64,000 nt of DNA from Sphingobacterium prati (GCF_013167215.1 NZ_JABJWY010000034.1:930001-994000); one strand, 5' to 3'; shown: positions 36,639-46,052, counted from the first letter of the stretch. The notes: generated by a model from the sequence alone, not told the origin. A program made the numbers and translations.

Positions 36639-37904
36639 ATGAACTGTCATTCCAGATCAATAAAGCCCCAATCGATCATTTTCCAGTTATTGGCACTCCT
36701 GTTCTGTACGGCTGTAGCACGATCTCAAACGATAAAATCAATGGAAATCGGAGCGCCTAGCCAAGCGATCCTGTTCGTTACCAATGAATCCGATAAATCA
36801 ACGGATTTCGCGATGCGTCTCCATGATCAAAAGGCAAATGAAATTATTCGACAAGTTCCCTATAGCACGACTAAGCTCCTAGTTACAAAGACAGATGCCC
36901 AAAAATTTACTTTTTTTGTCAACAAGCGTAAGTGGACAGTGGATGTACCGACCCTCAAACAACGAAATGCCATGATCCTGTTTGATGGTCAGAGCCGACC
37001 AAAAGTTATCTATGGTAGCCAAAGCTATCTCCAGGCCGCAAAGCCAATATTGACAAATAATAAGCTGATAAGTACGCCTCAAAAAACACTTAAATACGAT
37101 GGGAAACTATTCTTCGATTCCATCGCAGCTATTCCGTTTAAACCATCCAAGCAATATGCTAAGGCAATCATCTCCCGATCCAACCTTCCGATCTACTCCA
37201 ATCAGAAAAAAGGTAGATATGACGGAACCTACATTTCGCAGACTTTTACAGGGGAGAACCCCGAAAAACCCAACGGCATTATGACGATTGTTTATCAGAA
37301 AGGCAAAGAGCTATCAACGAACAATTTATCTAATGGAGTCAACTATTACACCAAATATTTTTACAACAAATGGGGATTAATCGATTCGATACAGCAGCTT
37401 TACAACAGCAAATGGACATACAGTACAATTTACCAATACCTACCGCATACTATTCTCATTAGCGATGCCGAGCGACAAAGCGTATCCATCTATCATTTAA
37501 ATAATCAATATCAACTGGTCCGAGAGGAATCCATTCATTTCGCTTACCAACGGATGAATTGGATCGACCACCGTTACAATTAAAATGGTCAGCTTATTGA
37601 AGAAGTTTCGGGGTTAAATAACGCCATCGAAAACCGAAGACTGTATTAATATGATGATCCAAAAGCAAGCGATTTCTCTTCGCGGCAGGAATTTGACGCA
37701 GCGGGGAAGCTCACTGCTGAAACCAAAATAGCTGTACAAGACAACGAAACTACCTACCTATTTTATCGTGATGGTACATTGGACATGAAAATAGTCTCAA
37801 AAGAACTGGGCGACTACCAATATGAGAGCAGTGTATTCGACAAACAGAATAAAATCACTTCTAAAACAATACAAAGGAAAGTTAATCCAATTCTTAATAA
37901 TTAA
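36639..37904 (+). pseudogene. exported protein gene interrupted by two in-frame TAA codons
   Basis: The first ORF, 36639-37583 (314 codons), has a signal peptide (IIFQLLALLFCTAVARSQ) and an unrecognised mature part. The same frame stays open after the TAA at 37581-37583, meets a second TAA at 37647-37649 and ends at a third (37902-37904). Downstream residues NGQLIEEVSGLNNAI and FDAAGKLTAETKIA continue the pattern of short Tyr/Asp/Gly repeats seen before the stop. Either TAA would be a single change from CAA. I read this as a nonsense-interrupted gene of about 421 codons; the upstream part may still be made as a truncated protein. Confidence 0.6.
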
Positions 37905-37933
37905 AACTCGCGACCTGAAATAAAAGTAAATCA

Positions 37934-38815
37934 TTGTCCTATGACCAACTTTTCTTCAACGCAATAAACAGTTATTCATCATTAGTGAAAAAACGGAAAT
38001 TAATAAGTCAACGTCACCCTTTGCTGTATTTTCTTGCTGTCTGGGCAAGAAGAATACAAAGAAAGGCCATTTGGTTGCTGGACAATAAAAACTATACAAA
38101 AACCAAGTCTACAACAGCATTGCAGTACCGCATCAAAAAGCACCAGTCTGTTTTATTAAAGAAGCTGGGAGAAAACAATATGCAGCTGCAGATCAATAAA
38201 GTGACCAACCTAAAGATTGCAGCAAAGCAGATCAACGGTATACTTATTCACCCTGGCGAAATATTTTCATTCTGTAAACTCGTTGGGCAGCCTACGCAAA
38301 AAAAAGGTTATCTTCCGGGGATGGAATTGTCTTTCGGGGAAGCCCGGGCAGGTATTGGCGGTGGAATCTGCCAGATCTCCAATCTGATCCATTGGCTTGT
38401 TATCCATAGCCCCCTGACAGTCACAGAGCGCTATCATCATTCGTTTGACCCTTTTCCTGACGATGGCCGTGTGTTGCCCTTCGGTAGCGGCGCGACGGTA
38501 TTTTATAACTATCGTGACTATCAATTTACCAACAACACGGACTATACATTTCAGATCAACCTCTGGTTTACCGAAAAATGTCTTGAAGGTGAATTACGCG
38601 TCAATAAGGAACTCGATTTCGCTTACCATGTTTTTGAAAAAGAACATCAATTCCTTAAAATAGGAGATCAATTTTACCGGAAAAATGAAATCTGGCGAGA
38701 AAAGTTCCTAAAATTTCAGGGCGGAAAGGTTCTTGACACAGAACTCCTGACAAAAAATTTTGCCCGTGTCACCTATACTCCGTCTGACTATATGGAATTG
38801 CGACTTGAAAAATAG
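37934..38815 (+). CDS. VanW-like protein
   Basis: 293-residue protein of the VanW family, found beside some vancomycin-resistance clusters but of unknown activity and not itself evidence of resistance. Signature IHPGEIFSFCKLVGQPTQKKGYLPGMEL and GIGGGICQISNLIHWLVIHSPL are clear. The start appears to be TTG at 37934: the N-terminal ISQRHPLLYFLAVWARR fits family members and there is no in-frame ATG before it. No signal peptide is obvious. Confidence 0.82.
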   Translation: MSYDQLFFNAINSYSSLVKKRKLISQRHPLLYFLAVWARRIQRKAIWLLDNKNYTKTKSTTALQYRIKKHQSVLLKKLGENNMQLQINKVTNLKIAAKQINGILIHPGEIFSFCKLVGQPTQKKGYLPGMELSFGEARAGIGGGICQISNLIHWLVIHSPLTVTERYHHSFDPFPDDGRVLPFGSGATVFYNYRDYQFTNNTDYTFQINLWFTEKCLEGELRVNKELDFAYHVFEKEHQFLKIGDQFYRKNEIWREKFLKFQGGKVLDTELLTKNFARVTYTPSDYMELRLEK

Positions 38816-39060
38816 GATGCTATGCTAAGTACACCGAATGCAGCGTTGAGAGCAATACAACTTTTTAGCAAAAGACCTGCCTGCCTTTGATCTTTCTGGC
38901 ACATGGTTTCGCTGTACATGCACATGGTCTATTTTCTCCTCAGTTGATTAGATCGAAAATATGTTCTTACACGGGCCTATTGGTTAATAGCTTGTTTTAC
39001 TATTCCGAGATTACGTAATAAAGAAGCTTTAAAAAGTCCTTTTTTTTGTCTAAATTTGAT
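38816..39060. other. intergenic region upstream of the TPP riboswitch
   Basis: About 245 bases with no convincing gene; a 14-codon ORF at 38821 overlaps the end of VanW and is probably chance. A TAAATTTG box at 39051-39058 likely drives the thi operon. Confidence 0.5.
39051..39058 (+). promoter_or_regulatory. putative promoter of the thi operon
   Basis: TAAATTTG matches TAnnTTTG and ends a few bases before the riboswitch; TTTA sits nineteen bases upstream. Confidence 0.5.
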
Positions 39061-39061
39061 G

Positions 39062-39142
39062 TGGCTTTGGGGGTATTCTGTATGGAATTGAGATAGTCCC
39101 TTCGAACCTGATTCGGTTTATACCGGCGTAGGGAAAAGCAAC
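39062..39142 (+). promoter_or_regulatory. TPP riboswitch (THI element)
   Basis: The TPP-sensing core is plain: TTGAGA (39088-39093, consensus CTGAGA), then CCCTTCGAACCTGAT, then TTTATACCGGCGTAGGGAA. GCTTT (39064-39068) pairs with AAAGC (39135-39139) as the basal stem. It lies about 90 bases before thiM; control of translation or termination of the thiamine salvage operon by thiamine diphosphate is expected from the family. Confidence 0.93.
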
Positions 39143-39230
39143 CGCTTATGTATATTGCGATATACCTGACAGCCTATCTGTCTCATTTCTTCCTGACAAA
39201 GCCACCAACAAACATAGCGAACAAAAAGGA

Positions 39231-40034
39231 ATGGAAGATTTAATTATCGATCTGTTAGCACAGGTCAAACGACAAAAACCACTTGTACATAATATTACGA
39301 ATTTGGTGGTCATGAATAGCACTGCCAATGCACTCCTTGCACTTGGAGCTTCCCCAGTCATGGTTCACAGTCCATCCGAAGTGCGCGAGGTTGTTGATCT
39401 TGCCCAGTCATTGGTCCTTAACATCGGCACATTGAGTGAACTTACTGCCGAGTCCATGCTTGTCGCCGCAGAACACGCCAATAACATTGGCCGCCCCTGG
39501 GTATTAGATCCTGTAGGAGCTGGTATATCGGCTTTTCGCAATGATCTGTTAGCAAATCTGCTGGAATTAAAGCCAACGGTTATACGGGGAAATGCTTCGG
39601 AAATCATGAGCCTTTACAATTTCAACCAGGTCAATACCAAAGGAGTGGACAGCACCGCAGACAGTAAAGCTGCTGTTGGATATGGCCAAGCACTGCAGGA
39701 ACAAGTGGGATCAATCATCTGCATCTCCGGAAAGATAGATTACATCCTATCTGAACAATATACAGTGGAAGTACACAATGGGCATCCGATGATGACGCAG
39801 GTGACAGGACTGGGCTGTAGTTCAACTGCACTGATCGGCGCATTTTTAGGTATTGCAGACCAACCATTTGAAGCAGCAACAGCCGGAGTCGCCCTTTTGA
39901 GTCTCGCGGGTCAACTGGCGGCGGCCAAGTCCCCGGGGCCTGGTTCCCTACAGGTGAACATCTATGATGAGCTCTATCAGCTGAATGCTGATCGCATCAA
40001 AGCTGATCTCAACATTAAACAATATGGCAATTAA
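39231..40034 (+). CDS. thiM: hydroxyethylthiazole kinase
   Basis: Salvage enzyme phosphorylating the thiazole moiety of thiamine. 267 residues: VHNITNLVVMNSTANALLALGASPVM, WVLDPVGAG, RGNASEIMSL and GLGCSSTALIGAFLG are family hallmarks with the anion-hole Gly/Ser region. First gene of the riboswitch-controlled operon; its 3' end overlaps thiE by eleven bases. Confidence 0.95.
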   Translation: MEDLIIDLLAQVKRQKPLVHNITNLVVMNSTANALLALGASPVMVHSPSEVREVVDLAQSLVLNIGTLSELTAESMLVAAEHANNIGRPWVLDPVGAGISAFRNDLLANLLELKPTVIRGNASEIMSLYNFNQVNTKGVDSTADSKAAVGYGQALQEQVGSIICISGKIDYILSEQYTVEVHNGHPMMTQVTGLGCSSTALIGAFLGIADQPFEAATAGVALLSLAGQLAAAKSPGPGSLQVNIYDELYQLNADRIKADLNIKQYGN

Positions 40035-40656
40035 TCCCTTGTTTCCTTATCCACTGTATCTAGTTATTTCTGAACAGGATTGCTACCCACAATCCTGGCT
40101 TCATGTTGCTGAGGAAGCCATCCACGGCGGTGTGGATATTGTTCAGTTGCGTGAAAAAAACGAAACTCCGGCGCGATTTCTAGAAAAAGCGAAAAAGCTG
40201 AAGCGGATCACCGACCGCTATGGGATCCCATTGATCATCAATGATGCCGTTGGTATAGCGCTCGAAATTGAAGCTTGGGGTGTACATGTTGGACAGAATG
40301 ATTGTCAACCTTTGGAAATACGGGAGAAATATGGACAGCAGATTCAAATTGGCTGGTCACTTGAGAATCTTGCACAACTGGACAGCGAACAGATGCGAGC
40401 GGTAGATCAGCTTGGTGTGAGCCCCATTTTTGCAACAAAAACAAAAACGGATACCATTACAGAATGGGGAATCAGCGGATTGTGCCAGGTACGGAATTTA
40501 ACCGAAAAACCCCTGATCGCCATTGGACGCATGGACCTGGATACGATCGAAAGTACATGGCAAGCAGGAGCAAATTCAATTGCTGTCGTATCAGCGATTT
40601 GCAAAAGTAACGATCCAAGGGAACGTAGTGCCCAATTAAAGGAATTATTAACATGA
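40024..40656 (+). CDS. thiE: thiamine phosphate synthase
   Basis: Joins thiazole phosphate and HMP diphosphate to thiamine phosphate. 210 residues with the start at 40024 (MAINPLFPYPLYLVISEQD); an upstream in-frame ATG inside thiM would add an unusual extension. TIM-barrel motifs: GGVDIVQLREKNE, LIINDAVGIALE, GVHVGQND and IGRMDLDTIESTWQAGANSIAVVSAI. Overlaps thiM by eleven and thiD by four bases. Confidence 0.94.
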   Translation: MAINPLFPYPLYLVISEQDCYPQSWLHVAEEAIHGGVDIVQLREKNETPARFLEKAKKLKRITDRYGIPLIINDAVGIALEIEAWGVHVGQNDCQPLEIREKYGQQIQIGWSLENLAQLDSEQMRAVDQLGVSPIFATKTKTDTITEWGISGLCQVRNLTEKPLIAIGRMDLDTIESTWQAGANSIAVVSAICKSNDPRERSAQLKELLT

Positions 40657-41495
40657 ACATAACAAAAAAATACACTGTACCCACTGTCCTGAGCATAGCG
40701 GGATTTGATGGTAGCGGCGGAGCTGGCATCCAGGCGGATACGAAAACCATATCGGCCCTAGGATGCTATGCAATGAACGTCTTGACAGCTTTACCAGTAC
40801 AAAATACACAGGGAGTACGCAATATTTACGAAATCCCTACTCAAGCAGTCCGAGAGCAGCTGGATGCAATCTTCGACGATATTTATCCGGATGCGATCAA
40901 AATCGGGATGGTTCACAACATTGAACTCGTCGAACTCATCAGCAACTACCTGAAAGACTACCGTGGAACAATTGTATTTGACCCTGTAATGGTAGCTACA
41001 AGTGGCCATAAATTAATTCATGACGATACGATACAGGCTTGCGTAGACCGACTTTTCCCACAAACAACAGTGATCACCCCCAATCTGGATGAGGTCAGTG
41101 TACTTGTCGGAAGAACCATAACTAAGGTCGAAGAAATGGAAAAAGCGGGCCTTGAACTTCTTGAAAAAGGGTGTCAGTCAGTTCTTCTTAAAGGCGGGCA
41201 CCTTCAAAGTAGCGAACTCACTTCCCTCCTCTTTCAGCAAAACGCATCACCATTGGAATTTAAATCACAAAAAATTGACAGCAAAAATACACATGGATCG
41301 GGTTGCTCACTTTCTTCGGCAATAGCCAGTCAGTTGGCGCAAAAAAAACCACTTGATCAGGCTGTTGCGATCGCACTAGATTATGTCCACGAGGCAATCA
41401 AAGGAAGTAAAGATCTCGTTATTGGCAAAGGAAATGGGCCACTTAATCATTTTCACAACCCTTCTAAACTTATTTTTCATGAAATGGAGCGATAA
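40653..41495 (+). CDS. thiD: hydroxymethylpyrimidine kinase / phosphomethylpyrimidine kinase
   Basis: Adds both phosphates to HMP. 280 residues of the ribokinase-like fold: SIAGFDGSGGAGIQADTKTI, CYAMNVLTALPVQNTQGV, FDPVMVATSGHKL, VITPNLDEVSVL, LLKGGHL and KNTHGSGCSLSSAIAS are all diagnostic. Coupled to thiE through ATGA and to tenA by a seventeen-base overlap. Confidence 0.96.
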   Translation: MNITKKYTVPTVLSIAGFDGSGGAGIQADTKTISALGCYAMNVLTALPVQNTQGVRNIYEIPTQAVREQLDAIFDDIYPDAIKIGMVHNIELVELISNYLKDYRGTIVFDPVMVATSGHKLIHDDTIQACVDRLFPQTTVITPNLDEVSVLVGRTITKVEEMEKAGLELLEKGCQSVLLKGGHLQSSELTSLLFQQNASPLEFKSQKIDSKNTHGSGCSLSSAIASQLAQKKPLDQAVAIALDYVHEAIKGSKDLVIGKGNGPLNHFHNPSKLIFHEMER

Positions 41496-42132
41496 AACAT
41501 GGGATACGATCAAACCTATTTACGCAGATATCATAACGATGCCTTTTATTTCAGAACTGAGCGATGGTAGCTTACCCCTGGATAAATTTCAATTCTATAT
41601 GCGTCAGGATGCTTTCTATCTAGAGGAATTTGGACGAGTCTTAGCTTTTATTGGTGCAAAGAGTGCAGATAATCAACAAGCCCTGGATTATTTTGAATTC
41701 GGACGCAATGCACTTATCGTCGAAAAAGCCCTCCATGAAAACTATTTTAAAGAATTTGGTCTGGATCCGGAAGACGACAACAAGATAGAACCCGTTTGCC
41801 ACCATTACGTGCACTTTTTAAAAAGTGTAGCCGCATTTGAACCTATTGAAGTCGCTATGGCCGCGACTTTACCCTGCTTTTGGATTTATAAAGAAGTTGG
41901 CGACCACATCGTTTCGATCGCCAGTGGCAACCAAAACCCCTATTCCAAATGGATCGATACCTATAGTGGTGAGGACTTCGCCGAAGGCGTGAACAAAGCC
42001 AAAAACTACGTCGATCAAATTTCTGAAGAAACTACTGCAACAAATCGGGAGAAAATGCGACAAGTATTTGTAACAGCTTCCCGATTGGAATATCATTTCT
42101 GGCAAGCAGCTTACGAAAAGAGAATGTGGTAG
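41479..42132 (+). CDS. tenA: TenA-family aminopyrimidine aminohydrolase (thiaminase II)
   Basis: Recovers HMP from degraded thiamine. I start at 41479 (MKWSDKTWDTIKPIYADI), which fits the family, giving 217 residues. Visible: YMRQDAFYLEEFGRVLA, CFWIYKEVGDHI, and C-terminal EYHFWQAAYEKRMW with the conserved Glu; the conserved catalytic Cys region lies near AATLPCFW. Last gene of the salvage operon; thiC and thiG for de novo synthesis are absent from the window. Confidence 0.93.
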   Translation: MKWSDKTWDTIKPIYADIITMPFISELSDGSLPLDKFQFYMRQDAFYLEEFGRVLAFIGAKSADNQQALDYFEFGRNALIVEKALHENYFKEFGLDPEDDNKIEPVCHHYVHFLKSVAAFEPIEVAMAATLPCFWIYKEVGDHIVSIASGNQNPYSKWIDTYSGEDFAEGVNKAKNYVDQISEETTATNREKMRQVFVTASRLEYHFWQAAYEKRMW

Positions 42133-42153
42133 CCACAAAAACAACAGTTAAAT

Positions 42154-42169
42154 TGTTCGATAGCGAACA
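42154..42169. other. short inverted repeat downstream of tenA
   Basis: TGTTCG, loop ATAG, CGAACA. Six-base arms without a T run; weak terminator or operator, function unclear. The remaining bases up to 42358 hold no convincing gene. Confidence 0.3.
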
Positions 42170-42358
42170 CTAATTGTTCATAAATGGGCAATAGGAAAAA
42201 ACGTCTAAAAGTAAAACAAGCTATTTATCAGCGATTTACATGGTTTTTAAAGTTTGGCACCACTATTATAATACGTAAGGAAGGAAATGAGGCTGCTTTT
42301 CGACATCAAAATAAAAATTATAATCGCATAAAATTAAAAATTACTAATAGACAAAACC

Positions 42359-43102
42359 ATGAAAAGAATTTTAACCATCGCCTTTATTTCATTTTTATAT
42401 GTGGCTCAGGCACAAGAACGTGAGACCCGTAAGATTTCTGCTCCGGATGGCATTTCGGCAGCTACATCGCTACGTGTTGACTACATTCACTCCAACCGTA
42501 ATGAAGTTGTTCTTGAAGCTGACAATGCAGAACATCTGTCATTAATAGAGACAAATGTCAAAAATGGTATATTACATGTGCAATATAAACGAAATTCACA
42601 GATCAGAAATGCAAGGAACAACCGTGTCACGGTATATTCAAGTAAGATTCCGACAAGTTTTTCTGCTTCTTCGAGCGGATCAATCTACAGCAACGAAACG
42701 ATAAAAGCCAGCAAAATAGCTGTAAGTGTTTCTTCGTCCGCCCGCATTTCGCTTAAAAAATTAATTGCCGATGATATCACGCTGTCCACAAGTTCCTCAA
42801 GCAAATTAACGGCCGACGTAAGTGCAAAGAATCTAACGGTGAATTCAACAAGTTCGTCCAAACAGGAGATTGCAGGAAGCGCGACGAATCTGAGTTTAAG
42901 TGCCAACTCCTCTACATCGGTGGACATGGCTTCTTTTACAACAAGCAATGCAGAGGTCAATGCCAGCACATCCTCAGGTGTAACCCTAAGTGTTAAGGAT
43001 AATCTGCGCGGTAAAGTCTCTACTTCGGCAAAGATCTCCTTAAAAAATAAGCCACGAAATGTCCAGGTTGACAAATCGACAAGTGGCCGAATTGTTATCT
43101 AA
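42359..43102 (+). CDS. DUF2807 (GIN domain) secreted protein
   Basis: 247 residues: signal peptide ending VAQAQ, then a DUF2807 auto-transporter-like adhesin domain forming a right-handed beta-helix. The repetition of Ser/Thr/Asn-rich turns (SASSSGSIYSNE, STSSSSKLTADV, STSSSKQEIAGS) fits such a coil. Common in Bacteroidetes; function unknown, likely periplasmic or surface-exposed. Monocistronic. Confidence 0.87.
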   Translation: MKRILTIAFISFLYVAQAQERETRKISAPDGISAATSLRVDYIHSNRNEVVLEADNAEHLSLIETNVKNGILHVQYKRNSQIRNARNNRVTVYSSKIPTSFSASSSGSIYSNETIKASKIAVSVSSSARISLKKLIADDITLSTSSSSKLTADVSAKNLTVNSTSSSKQEIAGSATNLSLSANSSTSVDMASFTTSNAEVNASTSSGVTLSVKDNLRGKVSTSAKISLKNKPRNVQVDKSTSGRIVI

Positions 43103-43159
43103 TTTTAGTTTAGGTCTTTAAAAAAGACTGTTTATTTATGTTTAATGTTTAGTTAGCTA

Positions 43160-43192
43160 AAGGTGGCGCCCTCCCCAGTGCCACCTTTTTTT
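43160..43192 (+). terminator. terminator of the DUF2807 gene
   Basis: GGTGGC (43162-43167) pairs with GCCACC (43180-43185) and is followed by seven T residues. Confidence 0.75.
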
Positions 43193-43335
43193 GCTTGTCC
43201 GCCCTATCCTCATCGATCAGAAACTGGATTAGTTTATTCCCAAACAGCCTGTTAACAGGAGCCAATTCACCGGATATCATTTGATATTTTCGTATCTTGT
43301 GCTAAGAAACACAAGCACAAATAACACACAATCCA

Positions 43336-43866
43336 ATGGATAATTTTTTAGCAAGTAGCCTCAAGCAATTTCATGAATTCAAATCTTTGGGAGACAAGAC
43401 TTTCGCTCAATTGCGTGATGAGCAATTGTTCTGGCAATTCAACCCTTCCAGCAACAGTATTGCCCTCATTGTGAAACACCTCCATGGGAATATGCTTTCG
43501 CGTTGGACGGACTTTCTACATTCGGACGGAGAAAAAGAGGGAAGAAACCGGGATATGGAATTCGAGCCTACCGAGATGAGCAGAGCACAAATGATTACAC
43601 TATGGAACGAAGGTTGGGATTGTTTATTTCAAGCACTTGAATCTTTAAATGAGCAAGACCTGACGAAAACAGTTTTTATCCGCGGAGAAGGACATACCGT
43701 ATTGGCAGCCATCCACCGCCAACTTGCCCACTACCCTTATCACGTAGGGCAGATCGTTTACATCGGAAAAATGTGCCAGGATGAGCAATGGACTTCACTA
43801 TCCATTCCAAAAGGAAAATCTGCAGATTTTAACCAAGAAAAATTTGGCCAAAGCAAAAATGGATAA
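43336..43866 (+). CDS. DinB-like / DUF1572 protein
   Basis: 176 residues predicted as a four-helix bundle of the DinB/YfiT type. Putative metal-site histidines: IVKHLHGNML near residue 47-51, and HRQLAHYPYHVGQIVYIGK near 130-140. Members act as metal-dependent transferases or are uncharacterised, often thiol-related. Substrate unknown. Confidence 0.85.
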   Translation: MDNFLASSLKQFHEFKSLGDKTFAQLRDEQLFWQFNPSSNSIALIVKHLHGNMLSRWTDFLHSDGEKEGRNRDMEFEPTEMSRAQMITLWNEGWDCLFQALESLNEQDLTKTVFIRGEGHTVLAAIHRQLAHYPYHVGQIVYIGKMCQDEQWTSLSIPKGKSADFNQEKFGQSKNG

Positions 43867-43885
43867 TATATAGCTATCAGTTTCC

Positions 43886-43921
43886 GCTGCCCAACAAACA
43901 ATTGGGCGGCATTTCTTTCTG
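43886..43921 (+). terminator. terminator of the DinB-like gene
   Basis: GCTGCCCAA pairs with TTGGGCGGC (one U-G pair) around a seven-base loop, followed by a T-rich stretch. Confidence 0.65.
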
Positions 43922-44242
43922 CTCTTTTTCAATCGCGATGACAGACTATAAATCTGTTTAAAACGTTACATGGATGGTACTGTTTTAGACTTTCTTTAGC
44001 AAACATTTGATTATATTTGTACGATCTACCAGCGCTAGTTCCGAAACGATCCGATGTTCTGGAAATTAGCTTGTTTAGGACGATTAAATAAATTCATGTG
44101 TCGGAAGCTCATTGATCCACTTGAGCATAAATAGGGATAAATAATAATTTTACAGATGAAACCATCATGATTTATTTAATCACACTGGGGGTTGAATAAC
44201 CGAGCAAAACGAGCTCATGAATACCATTTAAACATACACTCG
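43922..44242. other. intergenic region upstream of the AraC-type gene
   Basis: No convincing gene. TATATTTG at 44012-44019 is a possible promoter, which would give a long 5' leader of about 315 bases for the regulator at 44342. Confidence 0.4.
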
Positions 44243-44326
44243 ATGAATAAATCTGATAGCTTCATCACAATTGAAACCGCCGAAGGCGGCATGAATGCCT
44301 TAAAGAGAAAATTGATTAATGAATAA
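44243..44326 (+). CDS. candidate 27-codon ORF upstream of the AraC-type gene
   Basis: ATG at 44243, TAA at 44324-44326; peptide starts MNKSDSFITIETAEGG and ends KRKLINE. It lies 15 bases before the AraC-family start in the same orientation. Composition is protein-like and hydrophilic, but no family or ribosome-binding site was recognised; a regulatory upstream ORF or chance are both possible. Confidence 0.3.
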   Translation: MNKSDSFITIETAEGGMNALKRKLINE

Positions 44327-44341
44327 ACAAAATTTATACCG

Positions 44342-45229
44342 ATGAAAAATTCGATTAAGATCATCAATAATTACGAGTATAAAAAGTTATTCTTACCTGA
44401 TGTTTCTGAGCATAACCTATTTAACGAAAGTAAAATCCAGGTTTATCGAATTGAAAATTATCTGCGGAGCATTTTAATGCCGGTCATTCCCTATCGTACT
44501 ACCTTTAATTTTCTAATTTTCGTAACGAAAGGTTCCCTGACTCAACACCTGGAATCTGCCTCTTATACACTGACTGAACACCAAGTCATCAATATCAAGC
44601 AGGGTAATATCACCGCAACATTGGCGATATCAGATGATGTTGAAGGTTTTTTTGTGGTTTATGAAAACGAAATTGTCACTGATATCGAACTTGGGATCAA
44701 TGACATCAAATTTTTCAATTCCCATCCCTTCACTACGTTAAAACCACATGTTGCCCATTGGATTCAGCAAATGCTGATTCTTTTGGAGGAAGAGCTTTTT
44801 ACCGAAGGTCGCGTGATGGAGGTATGTATTTCGATGATGCAGTGCATCTTATTGAAGGTCATCAAATCGGATATTGAAACCAAGGCACCGATGAGCAGGC
44901 AACTGGATATTGCATTTCGCTTTCGGGAATATGTCCAAAAGTTCCATATTGACCATAAAAATGTCTTGTTTTACGCCAATCTATTGCATATCTCCGAAAA
45001 CTACCTGAACAAATGTGTGAAGGAGGCAACCAATAAGCCCCCCAAGCAATGGATTACAGAAATCAGTATTCTACATAGCCAGATCCTCCTGCAGGACGCC
45101 ACGAGAGATATTGCGGGGATTGCTTTTGAATTGAAATTCCAATCGCCCTCCTATTTCACCAGGCTATTTAAAAAAATCACCGGGTATTCACCCAGTGATT
45201 ATCGCAAACATAAGTTTATGGCAGACTAA
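44342..45229 (+). CDS. AraC-family transcriptional regulator beside the urease locus
   Basis: 295 residues. N-terminal sensing domain of cupin type (LIFVTKGSLTQHLESASYTL), C-terminal AraC DNA-binding domain with LLHISENYLNKCVKEATNKPPKQWI and DIAGIAFELKFQSPSYFTRLFKKITGYSPSDYRKH. Its last four bases overlap the convergent DUF2490 gene at the end of the urease operon. Control of the urease or nickel genes is possible but not shown. Confidence 0.9.
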   Translation: MKNSIKIINNYEYKKLFLPDVSEHNLFNESKIQVYRIENYLRSILMPVIPYRTTFNFLIFVTKGSLTQHLESASYTLTEHQVINIKQGNITATLAISDDVEGFFVVYENEIVTDIELGINDIKFFNSHPFTTLKPHVAHWIQQMLILLEEELFTEGRVMEVCISMMQCILLKVIKSDIETKAPMSRQLDIAFRFREYVQKFHIDHKNVLFYANLLHISENYLNKCVKEATNKPPKQWITEISILHSQILLQDATRDIAGIAFELKFQSPSYFTRLFKKITGYSPSDYRKHKFMAD

Positions 45230-46026
45230 TGTTTATGGTAAGGCAGGTTCCAAATAAGGTCAACCGCCAGATAATGTACCCCAAAATCCACCTGATCGTA
45301 GCCCTTGATCAGATCATTCATATAGCCAACATCTAATCGTAATGCTGTCTTTGGAATATCTGTCATATAGTAAAAACCCAAACGTGTTTCCTTGTAACCA
45401 AAGCTCGACAAGGCATCCGGTTCATTCAGTTTACTGATCGCAAAAAGACCTTCAGCACTCAGTGCCAGTTCCTGCTTATTTTTATCGGATATTTTAAAAT
45501 TCACCTGCGATTTCAGCCGGGTCCTAAACTGAAAATTCTCTTCCGCTTTGTGAAAGTCTGCCGTAAAAAATTTCCGGAACTCCTGTCGTAGTGTATTTTT
45601 CCATTTCCAGCGCTCAGCGAGCTTAAAGGTATATGCATAACGTCCATACAATCGGAATTCCTGTTCAACTCCCACATTGTGGTAGGGTGCTTTTTCATCA
45701 GACACATTTTGACGTCTGTAGCTCAGCGCATAGCTATATTGCTGATTCGGCGCAAATTTGTGATAGACCTCATGATTCAACACCCAGATGGCCTGCTTAT
45801 GAAAAGGATTGGAGTCGTCGGGTGTACTTTTGGTTCCTAGTCCGATATAGGTCAGTGCTTCCTTTGTTCCGGCACTGTCCAACTTGCGTCGCAGGCCCAA
45901 CACCGACCAGGAGGCCGTTTTGGCTTTACCGAGCCCTGGCGGACTTACCTGCCCATATACGGTGTTTATATGAATTCCCAATAAGAGTATTATTGGGAAT
46001 AGATTTATGAAACGAAATTTCAACAT
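45226..46026 (-). CDS. DUF2490 outer-membrane protein
   Basis: 266 residues: signal peptide ending HINTVYG, then a DUF2490 beta-barrel of alternating hydrophobic strands (ALTYIGLGTK, QQYSYALSYRRQN, RYAYTFKLAERWKWKNTLRQEFR) ending in WNLPYHKH. It is the most distal gene of the urease operon, 26 bases after the urea transporter gene. A role in outer-membrane passage of urea or nickel complexes is inference from position only. Confidence 0.82.
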   Translation of the reverse strand: MLKFRFINLFPIILLLGIHINTVYGQVSPPGLGKAKTASWSVLGLRRKLDSAGTKEALTYIGLGTKSTPDDSNPFHKQAIWVLNHEVYHKFAPNQQYSYALSYRRQNVSDEKAPYHNVGVEQEFRLYGRYAYTFKLAERWKWKNTLRQEFRKFFTADFHKAEENFQFRTRLKSQVNFKISDKNKQELALSAEGLFAISKLNEPDALSSFGYKETRLGFYYMTDIPKTALRLDVGYMNDLIKGYDQVDFGVHYLAVDLIWNLPYHKH

Positions 46027-46052
46027 CAGATAAAATTTTAGTAAAAAAAAGA

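Noticed and set aside
37934-38815. vancomycin-resistance cluster suggested by the VanW-like gene
   Set aside because: No vanHAX, vanRS or other resistance genes are nearby; VanW homologues are common without resistance.
42184-42423. 79-codon plus-strand frame
   Set aside because: It overlaps the start and signal peptide of the DUF2807 gene in another frame and is rich in Lys/Asn from AT-rich intergenic DNA.
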